The position numbers and the translations under genes are program-made. DNA of 6,302 nucleotides, taken from assembly GCA_002505935.1 (NCBI GenBank), contig DAWL01000073.1:1-6302 (forward strand), in the 5' to 3' direction. The notes under the pieces were generated by a model. It was not told where the DNA came from and did not search any database. It worked only from the letters and a program-made list of their open reading frames with translations. Each line of letters opens with the position of its first letter. The first letter of the stretch is position 1. This document shows, in pieces, positions 1-6,206 of this stretch. Source of the DNA: Euryarchaeota archaeon UBA226 (GTDB lineage: Archaea > Thermoplasmatota > Poseidoniia > Poseidoniales > Poseidoniaceae).

Positions 1-65
1 CCCATGCATCCAGCAAAGGCAGAAAGAAGCATCATCGTTGCAATTGAAACTATTTTAGTTCCCAT
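1..65 (-). CDS. N-terminus of a putative lipoprotein (partial, runs off left edge)
   Basis: The minus strand reads an ATG at 65-63 and then an open frame to the window edge, giving 22 residues. They form a textbook lipoprotein signal peptide: a short N-terminus with one Lys (residue 4), a hydrophobic stretch (VSIATMMLLSAF) and a lipobox ending Ala-Gly-Cys at residues 18-20. Cleavage before Cys20 would leave a lipid-anchored protein on the outer face of the cytoplasmic membrane. The mature part lies outside the window, so its function cannot be read. It follows the oxidase operon on the same strand after 75 bases, so an oxidase-related role (copper chaperone or blue-copper electron donor) is possible but is only a guess. 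No strong Shine-Dalgarno site precedes it, unlike the cox genes. An AT-rich promoter candidate lies in the gap. Confidence 0.6.
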   Translation of the reverse strand, partial: MGTKIVSIATMMLLSAFAGCM

Positions 66-140
66 AAAATCAACTCAATAATACATTATTATGCAATTTC
101 TCAGAAAAGGCGATGCAATATAATTCTTCAAGTGAACAAA
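66..140 (-). promoter_or_regulatory. AT-rich gap with candidate promoter for the lipoprotein gene
   Basis: This 75-base gap separates the subunit IV stop codon from the lipoprotein ATG. On the minus strand it holds a TATA-like ATTATATT at 124-117, about 52 bases before the ATG, which would place a start site near 92-97 and give a leader of about 30 bases. It also contains a direct repeat of ATTGCAT (plus-strand atgcaat at 91-97 and 113-119, 22 bases apart) and a near-perfect AT palindrome at 77-90 (aataat-ac-attatt). These are visible in the sequence. Their roles as TATA box and operator are inferred from position only. No convincing terminator is seen after the cox operon, so read-through from subunit IV is also possible. 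Confidence 0.35.
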
Positions 141-524
141 TCACTTAACCCAAGGTGGCAAACACCAACTTGGCAAGTCATCAACTCCACCAGGGTTCGA
201 CAAACCGATTCCGTAGAGCATCAACAATACGAAAATAAGAGGGAAGAAAGCGGTCTTAGTATAGATGAATGGGTCATCTTTCAGATGCATGAAAAAGAAC
301 GCTATCCCGTATGCCTTTACCACCCCTACACCGATTAGAATTGCCCAAGTCAGCAACTTGGCATTCTCTAGAGTTGTGTTGAAAACATCTTCCCATTTCA
401 CGTATACCGCTGCGACCTCAATTACTGTCAGCACCATCAATGCGATAAAATTCCAGAAATAGATGTCCTTGCCGGTCTTATCCAACAACCACTTTTCCAT
501 TCCAGTTGCAGCATGTTCTCCCAT
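141..524 (-). CDS. Cytochrome c oxidase subunit IV (prokaryotic COX4 family)
   Basis: This 127-residue membrane protein is the last gene of the oxidase operon. It has three predicted transmembrane helices, at about residues 26-42, 57-79 and 92-108. The second helix ends in FFFMHLKDDP, matching the aromatic-Met-His-Leu signature at that place in bacterial and archaeal subunit IV (COX4_pro-type) proteins. In that family the subunit packs against the catalytic core and aids assembly or stability; it binds no cofactor. The ATG at 524 is chosen because a perfect Shine-Dalgarno, AGGAGGTG at 538-531, lies six bases upstream. An out-of-frame ATG at 528 is ignored. Length and helix count are ordinary for the family. 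The order II-I-III-IV supports the call as much as the sequence does, because this family is poorly conserved. Confidence 0.85.
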   Translation of the reverse strand: MGEHAATGMEKWLLDKTGKDIYFWNFIALMVLTVIEVAAVYVKWEDVFNTTLENAKLLTWAILIGVGVVKAYGIAFFFMHLKDDPFIYTKTAFFPLIFVLLMLYGIGLSNPGGVDDLPSWCLPPWVK

Positions 525-530
525 TCATCA

Positions 531-538
531 CACCTCCT
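531..538 (-). promoter_or_regulatory. Shine-Dalgarno of subunit IV overlapping the subunit III stop
   Basis: AGGAGGTG on the minus strand, six bases before the subunit IV ATG. Its first two bases are the last two of the TAG stop codon of subunit III (539-537), so ribosomes ending subunit III stop directly on the next initiation site. This suggests translational coupling of the last two genes. Confidence 0.8.
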
Positions 539-1679
539 AATACAAATAAAACGCAGGGAAGATGGCGACCCAAGCCAAATCCACAAAGTGCCAATAGAGA
601 CCGAAATATTCGATACTCTGTGAGTTTTCAGGTTGCCAACCATCTCTATGTGCCTTGAAAGAGAAGAAGCACAAGATAATCAGGCCAACAAATACGTGGA
701 ATCCGTGCGCCCCTGTAGAGACGTAGAAGATTGATGCTGCAAGACTAGACTTGACAGTGAAGTCGTAGTCATAGATTAGGTGTTCCCACTCGATTAGCTT
801 CAGTACAAGGAACATCGTACCTAGTGCCAAAGTTGCAACTAAGTTGTTTCGAACTGCGCGCCTTCTATCAGGCATCCACATACGCACAAACTTGTTCTTG
901 GATGGAATGAATACCTTGGCCTTGGCTGACTTAAGTGCCAAAACAACAGTGTAAGAAGAAAGAATCAGCGCGAAGGTATTGATAGCGCCAGGCAATAAGG
1001 TCCAGAAACTATCGATGATATATTCTGATGCAACGATTACATAGCCGTCTGAACATGCTGGAAGATTACTACCGGTTTCTCCTAACGAATTGCACTGCTC
1101 GTTCCAGTGGGTTGACCAACCCATTCGCATCCTGAGATAAGAACTGAAGAATGAACCGAATACCATAGTTTCTGACATCAAGAATATCCAGAGACCTACC
1201 TTGCGTACATCCTGTCCTCCAAATGGCTGTCCAAGAGATTTCATCTCATGCTTACCATCATTTGGGAAATCTTCTCTCCACCAGTTGAATACTCCAAGGA
1301 ATGTAATCAATAATCCAGCAGCACATAGGATGTAGGATTCGACAAAACCGTATAGGAATATCATGATACCAACGCTCATGATAATAGGTGAAAAAGAACC
1401 GTGGTGTGCGTGATCATCGTGGTCTCCATGGTCGTGATCATGACCATCTCCAGACCCTGCTTCAACTGAACTATTGACTAATCCTGCGATGATTCCCATT
1501 AGACCATAGAACGCTATCAAAATGAACGCTACTCTACCTCCTGTCCAAAGAGCATGGGCATGTGTAGCCTTGTAACCGATAAATGAAACCACCAGTATTC
1601 CTGTTGCTAGGCCCATTAGCAGAAGGCCGATTCCAAAACTGCCCATCCATGGACTATCTTGGTGTGAGTTTTCGCTCAT
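537..1679 (-). CDS. coxC: Cytochrome c oxidase subunit III with an extra N-terminal membrane hairpin
   Basis: This 380-residue protein is the third core subunit of the heme-copper oxidase. It carries no redox centre and in the family stabilises subunit I and its proton uptake path. The COX3 core is clear from about residue 96 onward: FNWWRED (131-137), GLWIFLMSE with the conserved membrane Glu at 170, STGAHGFHVFVG (321-332) and YWHFVDLAWVAIFP (362-375). The protein is far longer than typical bacterial (about 200) or mitochondrial (about 260) subunit III. The first 95 residues add two helices (about 12-35 and 48-69) and a loop with seven His and six Asp (78-93), before the helix pair matching COX3 helices 1-2. 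An extended loop at 188-215, predicted extracellular, holds Cys196 and Cys209, which could form a disulfide. The ATG at 1679 overlaps the subunit I stop (ATGA) and follows AGGAGG by seven bases. Confidence 0.93.
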   Translation of the reverse strand: MSENSHQDSPWMGSFGIGLLLMGLATGILVVSFIGYKATHAHALWTGGRVAFILIAFYGLMGIIAGLVNSSVEAGSGDGHDHDHGDHDDHAHHGSFSPIIMSVGIMIFLYGFVESYILCAAGLLITFLGVFNWWREDFPNDGKHEMKSLGQPFGGQDVRKVGLWIFLMSETMVFGSFFSSYLRMRMGWSTHWNEQCNSLGETGSNLPACSDGYVIVASEYIIDSFWTLLPGAINTFALILSSYTVVLALKSAKAKVFIPSKNKFVRMWMPDRRRAVRNNLVATLALGTMFLVLKLIEWEHLIYDYDFTVKSSLAASIFYVSTGAHGFHVFVGLIILCFFSFKAHRDGWQPENSQSIEYFGLYWHFVDLAWVAIFPAFYLY

Positions 1680-3982
1680 TCTTTCGCCTCCTTCTTCTCA
1701 CCAATCATCCATAAGCGTTTGACACCGCGTACGAACCAACCATCCTTGTGAGCCTCGGTATTCGCGTCTCTCTGTATTGGAATCTCTGCAAAGGAAGGAG
1801 TTGGAGGTGGTGAAGTGGTTGACCACTCCAAAGACCATCCACCCCATGGGTCTGGGCCTGCAACTTGTCCTCGCTTCTGGCTGTAAATCATATTCCAAAC
1901 CATGATCAATTGCGACAATCCGAAGATTATAGCCCAGACAGTAATGGTAGAATTGAGATCTCCATATCCTGAATCTATGGTATAGGAATGGGTTCTGCGT
2001 GGCATTCCCATGATTCCAAGACGGTGCATGGGCCAAAATGCTGCATTGTATGAGATGAATGAGCACAGGAAGTGTAGCATTCCCAACTTCTCGTTCATTT
2101 TTCTGCCAGTCCACTTAGGGTACCAATAATAGAAGGCAGAGAATAGGCCGAATACAACCCCTCCAACGAATACATAGTGGAAGTGAGCGACCACGAAATA
2201 GGTATCATGGAAGTGCATATCAAGGCCTGCAACAGGGAAGAACATACCTGAAATTCCACCGAGTGTGAATGTGATCAAGAATCCTAAAGCCCACAAAGTA
2301 TGGGTCTTGAATACTAATGAGCCCCCCCATAAAGTAGCAAGCCAATTGAAAACCTTGATTCCAGTAGGTATCGCAACTAACATGGTCGTTGCCATCATAA
2401 TGAATCTCAATTGTGGGTCCATTCCACTAGTCAACATATGGTGTCCCCAAACGATGAAACCAACGATTCCAATTCCTGCCATTGCATATACCATAGATTT
2501 GTATCCAAATACAGATCTTCTAGCGCTAGTCGCTAGAACCTCGGACACAACACCGAAGGCCGGAACTACAACGACATACACTTCAGGATGTCCGAAGAAC
2601 CAGAACAAGTGTTGGAAGAGTATCGGATCTCCAATATTGGTTGCAAAGAAGACAGAACCGATGGTCCGGTCCAAGAACAACATCACTACACCAATCACCA
2701 ATGCTGGGAGAGAGAGGAATAGCATAAACATCGAAATCAGAATACTCCAAGAGAACAATGGCATCTTCATCCAACTGACTCCATGCCCGCGCATAGTCAA
2801 GAATGTAGTAATGAAGTTGACACCAGAGAGAGTTGATGATGCTCCTAACATAATCATTCCAGCGATGAAGAATGTAGTTCCCGTGTTGGCAGACATGTCA
2901 CCGCCTCCAGTTGAGCTGGAATATGGTGGATACATGACCCAAGTAATATCTCCACCTTGGCCACTGAATATGCCTGCATAGAGCAGAATTGCTGCAGGTG
3001 GCAATAGCCAGAATCCTAGAGCGTTTACTCTTGGGAAGGCAAGATCTTGAGCACCGATCTGCAAGGGTACAATGTAGTTAGCAAATCCTGCAATCATCGG
3101 CATTGCAGCAAGGAAAACCATTGTAGTACCGTGCAAGGTGAAGTAGGAATTGTACTCTTGCTCAGTCAGGAAATCATTCATTGGTGTCGCCAATTGAATT
3201 CTAAACAATAGAGCCAATAATCCACCGACTAGGAAGAACAGTAGACCAAAGTTCAGGTACAACAAACCTACACCCTTGTGATCTGTAGTTGTCATCCAAC
3301 CTTTTAGCCACTCCCAGAAATTACCCATGCTGAATCCTTCAGGGTTGCGGGAATAGAAGACGTAGAGTGTAGCAAGTGCCATCAAAGTCAATACTAACAA
3401 AACAACGCTAAGGAATACGACCATTGCGCGCTTGGCATCGACCTCTTCCACAATCGGTCCAGCATTCAAACCTGCGACTTGGTATGTTGCACCGTTGTAT
3501 CCATCTCCAGAATTTCCACTGGCTCCATTCGCATTGCCATTAACCGCATTGCCCCACAATGTGAATTCAACAACTTTGGTATCATCAGCGGGTGATGTCC
3601 AAACAACTTCCCAAGTCCTTAGGTCATTACCTAATTCAGTATGAGTTAGCCCTCCATCCATCACTTGAATCAATGTTTGATCGAAACCTGACAAGGTTCC
3701 CCCATCAATAATCAATCTAAAACCACCCATGTTGCTGTTCTCGGAAGCACCAGGGATGTCTGAATTGGAAACTGAAAGCGTCAATGTGTATTCCGTACTA
3801 GCATTGAAAGAATCCGGTAGACCAGTAATGCTTACTTCAGTTCCTTTATCTTCGGTGTGACAAAAACAACCGCTATCGTCTACTGAACTACCGATTCCGC
3901 CAGGGGAGGCTTGAAACTGAGGCGCGAGTAATATCGAAACTCCAAAAATAGCTAGAATGAGAATTGCTTTTCTTCTCATCAT
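1676..3982 (-). CDS. coxA: Cytochrome c oxidase subunit I (A1 type) fused to an exported N-terminal Reeler/choice-of-anchor V-like domain
   Basis: This 768-residue catalytic subunit reduces O2 to water at the heme a3-CuB centre and pumps protons. The oxidase part starts near residue 232 (TTDHKGVG). Heme a ligands are His284 and His602, and heme a3 ligand is His600. CuB ligands are His465, His514 and His515, with Tyr469 placed for the His-Tyr cross-link. GHPEVY carries Glu467, the A1-type D-channel glutamate. The D-channel entry Asp313 (GAQDLAFPR) and K-channel Lys543 (IPTGIKVFNW) are also present. Residues 1-25 look like a cleavable signal peptide (basic MMRRK, then a hydrophobic core). Residues 26-185 form a beta-rich outer domain with GCFCH at 38-42, followed by an extra helix at about 186-210. 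This region resembles Reeler/choice-of-anchor V domains in pattern. It is not part of standard subunit I, and its role is unknown. The ATG at 3982 overlaps the subunit II stop (ATGA), with AGGAG six bases upstream. Confidence 0.95.
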   Translation of the reverse strand: MMRRKAILILAIFGVSILLAPQFQASPGGIGSSVDDSGCFCHTEDKGTEVSITGLPDSFNASTEYTLTLSVSNSDIPGASENSNMGGFRLIIDGGTLSGFDQTLIQVMDGGLTHTELGNDLRTWEVVWTSPADDTKVVEFTLWGNAVNGNANGASGNSGDGYNGATYQVAGLNAGPIVEEVDAKRAMVVFLSVVLLVLTLMALATLYVFYSRNPEGFSMGNFWEWLKGWMTTTDHKGVGLLYLNFGLLFFLVGGLLALLFRIQLATPMNDFLTEQEYNSYFTLHGTTMVFLAAMPMIAGFANYIVPLQIGAQDLAFPRVNALGFWLLPPAAILLYAGIFSGQGGDITWVMYPPYSSSTGGGDMSANTGTTFFIAGMIMLGASSTLSGVNFITTFLTMRGHGVSWMKMPLFSWSILISMFMLFLSLPALVIGVVMLFLDRTIGSVFFATNIGDPILFQHLFWFFGHPEVYVVVVPAFGVVSEVLATSARRSVFGYKSMVYAMAGIGIVGFIVWGHHMLTSGMDPQLRFIMMATTMLVAIPTGIKVFNWLATLWGGSLVFKTHTLWALGFLITFTLGGISGMFFPVAGLDMHFHDTYFVVAHFHYVFVGGVVFGLFSAFYYWYPKWTGRKMNEKLGMLHFLCSFISYNAAFWPMHRLGIMGMPRRTHSYTIDSGYGDLNSTITVWAIIFGLSQLIMVWNMIYSQKRGQVAGPDPWGGWSLEWSTTSPPPTPSFAEIPIQRDANTEAHKDGWFVRGVKRLWMIGEKKEAKE
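1687..1692 (-). promoter_or_regulatory. Shine-Dalgarno of subunit III
   Basis: AGGAGG on the minus strand, seven bases before the ATG at 1679 and inside the 3' end of the subunit I gene. It confirms the start that overlaps the subunit I stop codon by four bases. Confidence 0.75.
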
Positions 3983-4932
3983 GCATCACTCCTGCAACCG
4001 TCATATACACTATCTGCAACTGGAATCACAGTGATTTTCATCGTCATGTATGCGTGTCTCATTCCACAATATTCAGCGCAAACAACATCGAATGTTCCAG
4101 TCTCTTGAGGTGTGAAGTAGAGCATGGTGGTCACTCCAGGAACCACATCTTCCTTGACGCCCCATTCTGGTAAGAACAAAGCGTGTAATACTGCATCTGC
4201 TTCACCAAGACGCTCGCTAATCATATTCATCTTGATGTCCTCACCACATGGAACGTAGACTTCGCCAGCACTAGAGGATTGAGCAGGATAGCGCTGGAAA
4301 GAATATACCTCATCCCCATCGGCGTCGTTAATCTTCAGAATCATGGTCTCTTGAAGATCAATAATCGTGTTTTGAGTGGCTCCCCCATCGCTGATATTGA
4401 ATTGGCCGCTAGCGGGACCATTCGTCCAAATCGCTGTCAAATTGACATCCATAGTACCCGTAGACACCGATATTGAACCATCTGATACTGCTACCGCCAA
4501 TGTGTATGGTAGTCCATCAGCAGTCTCTTCGACAGTGATGGGTTCTGTGTATGTGAATGCCCAATTCCATTGGGTTGCAGTGACATCAACCACAAAGGCT
4601 TCTTCATCGGAAGGAGGATTGCCCCATGCATCATACAATGATTGCCAAGATAGAACACACAACCAAGCAACCAAAATTGTGGGTAAAACAATCCAAGCAG
4701 TTTCCAGAGTCATGTTGTCCCTTTCCTTAGGGAACACCCCTGGTTCTAATTTCTCTAGTTTAGATTCATCGACCATGCCTTGGCGGAATCTCAATACTGC
4801 ATAAATCATCCAAACAAAGACGATTATTCCTACAATTATCGACCAGAACATGAAGTCCTCATACAAGCCATGGAAGGCGGTGTACTCTGCTGGCATAGTA
4901 CTCCCACTCTTGGGCGGGAGAAAGTCACTCAT
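3979..4932 (-). CDS. coxB: Cytochrome c oxidase subunit II (CuA subunit) with a large insertion in the cupredoxin domain
   Basis: This 317-residue subunit takes electrons from an external donor through its CuA centre and passes them to heme a in subunit I. Two N-terminal membrane helices (about 27-46 and 77-97) hold an outward-facing cupredoxin domain. The complete CuA ligand set is present: His250 (AVLHALFLPEWG), then CAEYCGMRHAYM with Cys285, Glu287, Cys289, His293 and Met296. The aromatic electron-entry patch is seen as ATQWNWAF (118-126). From this patch to His250 there are about 125 residues, against roughly 55 in the mitochondrial protein. The extra sequence (about 131-225) is rich in Ser, Thr, Gly and Asp and probably forms added surface beta strands near the donor-docking side. 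The ATG at 4932 is the only plausible start after an in-frame TAG. Its Shine-Dalgarno lies unusually far upstream (about 16 bases). It is the first cox gene of the operon. Confidence 0.95.
   Translation of the reverse strand: MSDFLPPKSGSTMPAEYTAFHGLYEDFMFWSIIVGIIVFVWMIYAVLRFRQGMVDESKLEKLEPGVFPKERDNMTLETAWIVLPTILVAWLCVLSWQSLYDAWGNPPSDEEAFVVDVTATQWNWAFTYTEPITVEETADGLPYTLAVAVSDGSISVSTGTMDVNLTAIWTNGPASGQFNISDGGATQNTIIDLQETMILKINDADGDEVYSFQRYPAQSSSAGEVYVPCGEDIKMNMISERLGEADAVLHALFLPEWGVKEDVVPGVTTMLYFTPQETGTFDVVCAEYCGMRHAYMTMKITVIPVADSVYDGCRSDA
3989..3993 (-). promoter_or_regulatory. Shine-Dalgarno of subunit I
   Basis: AGGAG on the minus strand, six bases before the ATG at 3982. It selects that start over the out-of-frame ATG at 3986 and the second Met codon at 3979. 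It therefore supports translation of the whole N-terminal extension, including the signal peptide. Confidence 0.75.
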
Positions 4933-4944
4933 GAACGTTTGCTA

Positions 4945-4980
4945 ATCGCCCTCCTTAGGTATGCCAAAGAGAGAGGCGAT
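4945..4980 (-). promoter_or_regulatory. Possible leader hairpin covering the subunit II Shine-Dalgarno
   Basis: On the minus strand ATCGCCTC (4980-4973) is followed about 18 bases later by GGAGGGCGAT (4954-4945). The arms pair as ATCGCC/GGCGAT, and the pairing extends through CUC/GAG if one U is bulged. The right arm contains most of AAGGAGGG (4956-4949), the only strong Shine-Dalgarno before subunit II. A related copy, GTCGCCTC, lies at 4990-4983 and could pair instead. The complementarity is visible; folding in the cell and any control of translation are inferred. Confidence 0.4.
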
Positions 4981-4995
4981 TTGAGGCGACGAAAC

Positions 4996-5547
4996 TCACC
5001 ATGGAAACTTGTATACCCAGACGATTAAATCGTTCAATATGCACTGTATTGCCAATAGTATCGAACCTACTAGCATCAGGCCAGATCCACTCACTCCATC
5101 CTGATATGCGCCATAGGCCAATAATCCAAGCATAACATTCCCCACCGAAACGAGAACGAGGATTCCAACTACCAATGCCGGAGTCCAAGAATATTCATTT
5201 CCAACGTGGAAAATTGTCGATTCAATCCAAAGAGCAGACGGAATAAGAAAAAGAGCAAGAGCAAGGAATAATCGGTTCGTTCCATTTCCATCAGATTCTC
5301 CCCAAGGCCACCTCAAGGATTCTACTGTAGATTCATCAAATTGGAAGAATACAACATACCAATACATCAGAAATCCAATGGCCGCAGCAAACATGAATGG
5401 AATGATGTAAGTGCGCCAAGACTCAGGCACCCCTCCCCAAAGATCTGATGGTTTGTCAAGGCGTGAAACACCATATGCATAGGAAATCAATACAAGAGGT
5501 CCAACGATGAAAGTGAATACCAATATGAACTGACGAGACAACTCCAT
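4996..5547 (-). CDS. Five-helix membrane protein of unknown function upstream of the cox operon
   Basis: I do not recognise this family. From the ATG at 5547 it gives 183 residues, with five predicted membrane helices at about residues 7-26, 47-67, 91-111, 121-146 and 154-178. A charged loop (about 70-90) contains WPWGESDG, and the protein ends in a Trp/Tyr-rich stretch (VWVYKFPW). No cofactor-binding histidine pairs or catalytic motifs are evident. The frame stays open upstream, with an ATG at 5592 (198 residues) and a TTG at 5643 (215 residues). I prefer 5547 because it starts just before the first helix, but none of these starts has a well-spaced Shine-Dalgarno, and 5592 has a TATA-like box at a leaderless distance. 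It ends 63 bases before subunit II on the same strand, so co-transcription with the oxidase and a role in its assembly or anchoring is a reasonable but untested idea. Confidence 0.6.
   Translation of the reverse strand: MELSRQFILVFTFIVGPLVLISYAYGVSRLDKPSDLWGGVPESWRTYIIPFMFAAAIGFLMYWYVVFFQFDESTVESLRWPWGESDGNGTNRLFLALALFLIPSALWIESTIFHVGNEYSWTPALVVGILVLVSVGNVMLGLLAYGAYQDGVSGSGLMLVGSILLAIQCILNDLIVWVYKFPW
5021..5033 (-). promoter_or_regulatory. Palindromic TATA-like element before subunit II (weak candidate)
   Basis: The sequence acgattaaatcgt has six-base arms around one central base and an AT-rich core (TTTAAT on the minus strand). It lies inside the last codons of the upstream membrane protein, about 90 bases before the subunit II ATG. 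If it served as a TATA element or regulator site, transcription would begin near the end of that gene and yield a leader of about 65 bases containing the hairpin. Because it is coding sequence, chance is a real alternative. Confidence 0.2.
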
Positions 5548-5592
5548 GAAAGCAGGGCGATGGCCACTTCGACATAAGGCAGTCGCAGACAT

Positions 5593-5685
5593 TCCTTCAA
5601 ATTGATAGAAACAAGGATAGAATAAGTAGAAGCGAGGGAGCAATACGTCCGCAATTCTTGCTAAGGCGGAGAGTGAGTTGATTGG
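5593..5685. promoter_or_regulatory. Divergent intergenic region with a candidate promoter
   Basis: This stretch lies between the leftward membrane protein gene and the rightward Toprim gene. On the minus strand CTTATTCTAT (5626-5617) is TATA-like and centred about 30 bases before the ATG at 5592, the archaeal distance for a leaderless or near-leaderless start. On the plus strand GGAG (5668-5671) and GAGTGA (5670-5675) are weak Shine-Dalgarno candidates 10-14 bases before the Toprim ATG. No clear plus-strand TATA box stands out. Confidence 0.3.
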
Positions 5686-6204
5686 ATGCCCAAGAAAAGA
5701 TTTGATTCTAGGCGGGCGCGCAGCGGAAATGGAAATGCTATTCAGGAAAGGAGAATATTGGCAGCTGAAGTCTTGGCTCAGGCACGTATCCGAAATAGAC
5801 CTGCAAAAGAAGGTGGCTCTGAATGCCCGATTCTAGTAGAAGGGAAAAGAGACAAGAGCGCCTTGAGAGCTCTTGGATTTGAAGGACCCATAGAACTAGT
5901 CAATCGAGGGTGGCCCCTCGAACGATTAGCCGGTTGGTTTTCTGAAAGATTGGAGCATAGAAATCCCATAGATGGTAAAGAATCGATTATCCTGATGATG
6001 GATTGGGACCGCACAGGTGGACGTTTGCAGAATGAATTGAATAGACGTCTCAAAGCCTTCGACATCAGCATTGATGAATACACTAGAAAGATGCTGATTA
6101 AGGCATTAAAACCCGAAACAAGAGTGGTGGAAAGTTTGCATGGCATGGCCGATGAATTGCTACCGTTGTTAGCAGAAATAGATCCTGATGGCAAGATCGA
6201 TTGA
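5686..6204 (+). CDS. Small Toprim-domain protein (archaeal RNase M5/primase-like)
   Basis: This 172-residue protein contains a Toprim fold, the metal-binding nuclease/primase/topoisomerase catalytic domain. The hallmark acidic residues are visible: Glu52 in ILVEGKRDKSAL (49-60), with the Gly and Asp that follow it, and the DxD motif Asp106/Asp108 in LMMDWDRTGG (103-112). The spacing fits small stand-alone archaeal Toprim proteins of the RNase M5-like kind. The first 40 residues are strongly basic (KKR, SRRAR, ERR) and probably bind RNA or DNA. The C-terminal 50 residues look mostly helical. The likely activity is Mg-dependent phosphoryl transfer on nucleic acid, but the substrate cannot be told. 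The ATG at 5686 is the only good start. The gene points away from the oxidase cluster and is probably unrelated to it; it ends two bases from a convergent gene. Confidence 0.8.
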   Translation: MPKKRFDSRRARSGNGNAIQERRILAAEVLAQARIRNRPAKEGGSECPILVEGKRDKSALRALGFEGPIELVNRGWPLERLAGWFSERLEHRNPIDGKESIILMMDWDRTGGRLQNELNRRLKAFDISIDEYTRKMLIKALKPETRVVESLHGMADELLPLLAEIDPDGKID

Positions 6205-6206
6205 CA

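Noticed and set aside
132..338. A 68-codon plus-strand open frame over the start of the window
   Set aside because: It overlaps the subunit IV gene on the opposite strand, which is supported by a strong Shine-Dalgarno and operon position.
2265..2981. A 238-codon open frame on the plus strand
   Set aside because: It lies wholly opposite the most conserved part of subunit I. Its translation has no recognisable family and arises from the codon pattern of the real gene.
3856..3870. Calling the Cys-Phe-Cys-His segment of subunit I a c-type cytochrome motif
   Set aside because: A heme c site needs CxxCH and this has only one residue between the cysteines, so it is reported as an open question rather than a heme site.
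4376..4804. A 142-codon open frame on the plus strand
   Set aside because: It is antisense to subunit II, which has all CuA ligands in the opposite frame, and it has no convincing start signal or domain.
5548..5643. Extending the five-helix membrane protein to the TTG at 5643
   Set aside because: The added residues look unlike an N-terminus, there is no Shine-Dalgarno, and it would consume most of the divergent promoter region. The ATG at 5592 remains a possible alternative.
5778..6194. A 138-codon open frame on the minus strand
   Set aside because: It is antisense to the Toprim gene, whose EG and DxD motifs show which strand is coding.
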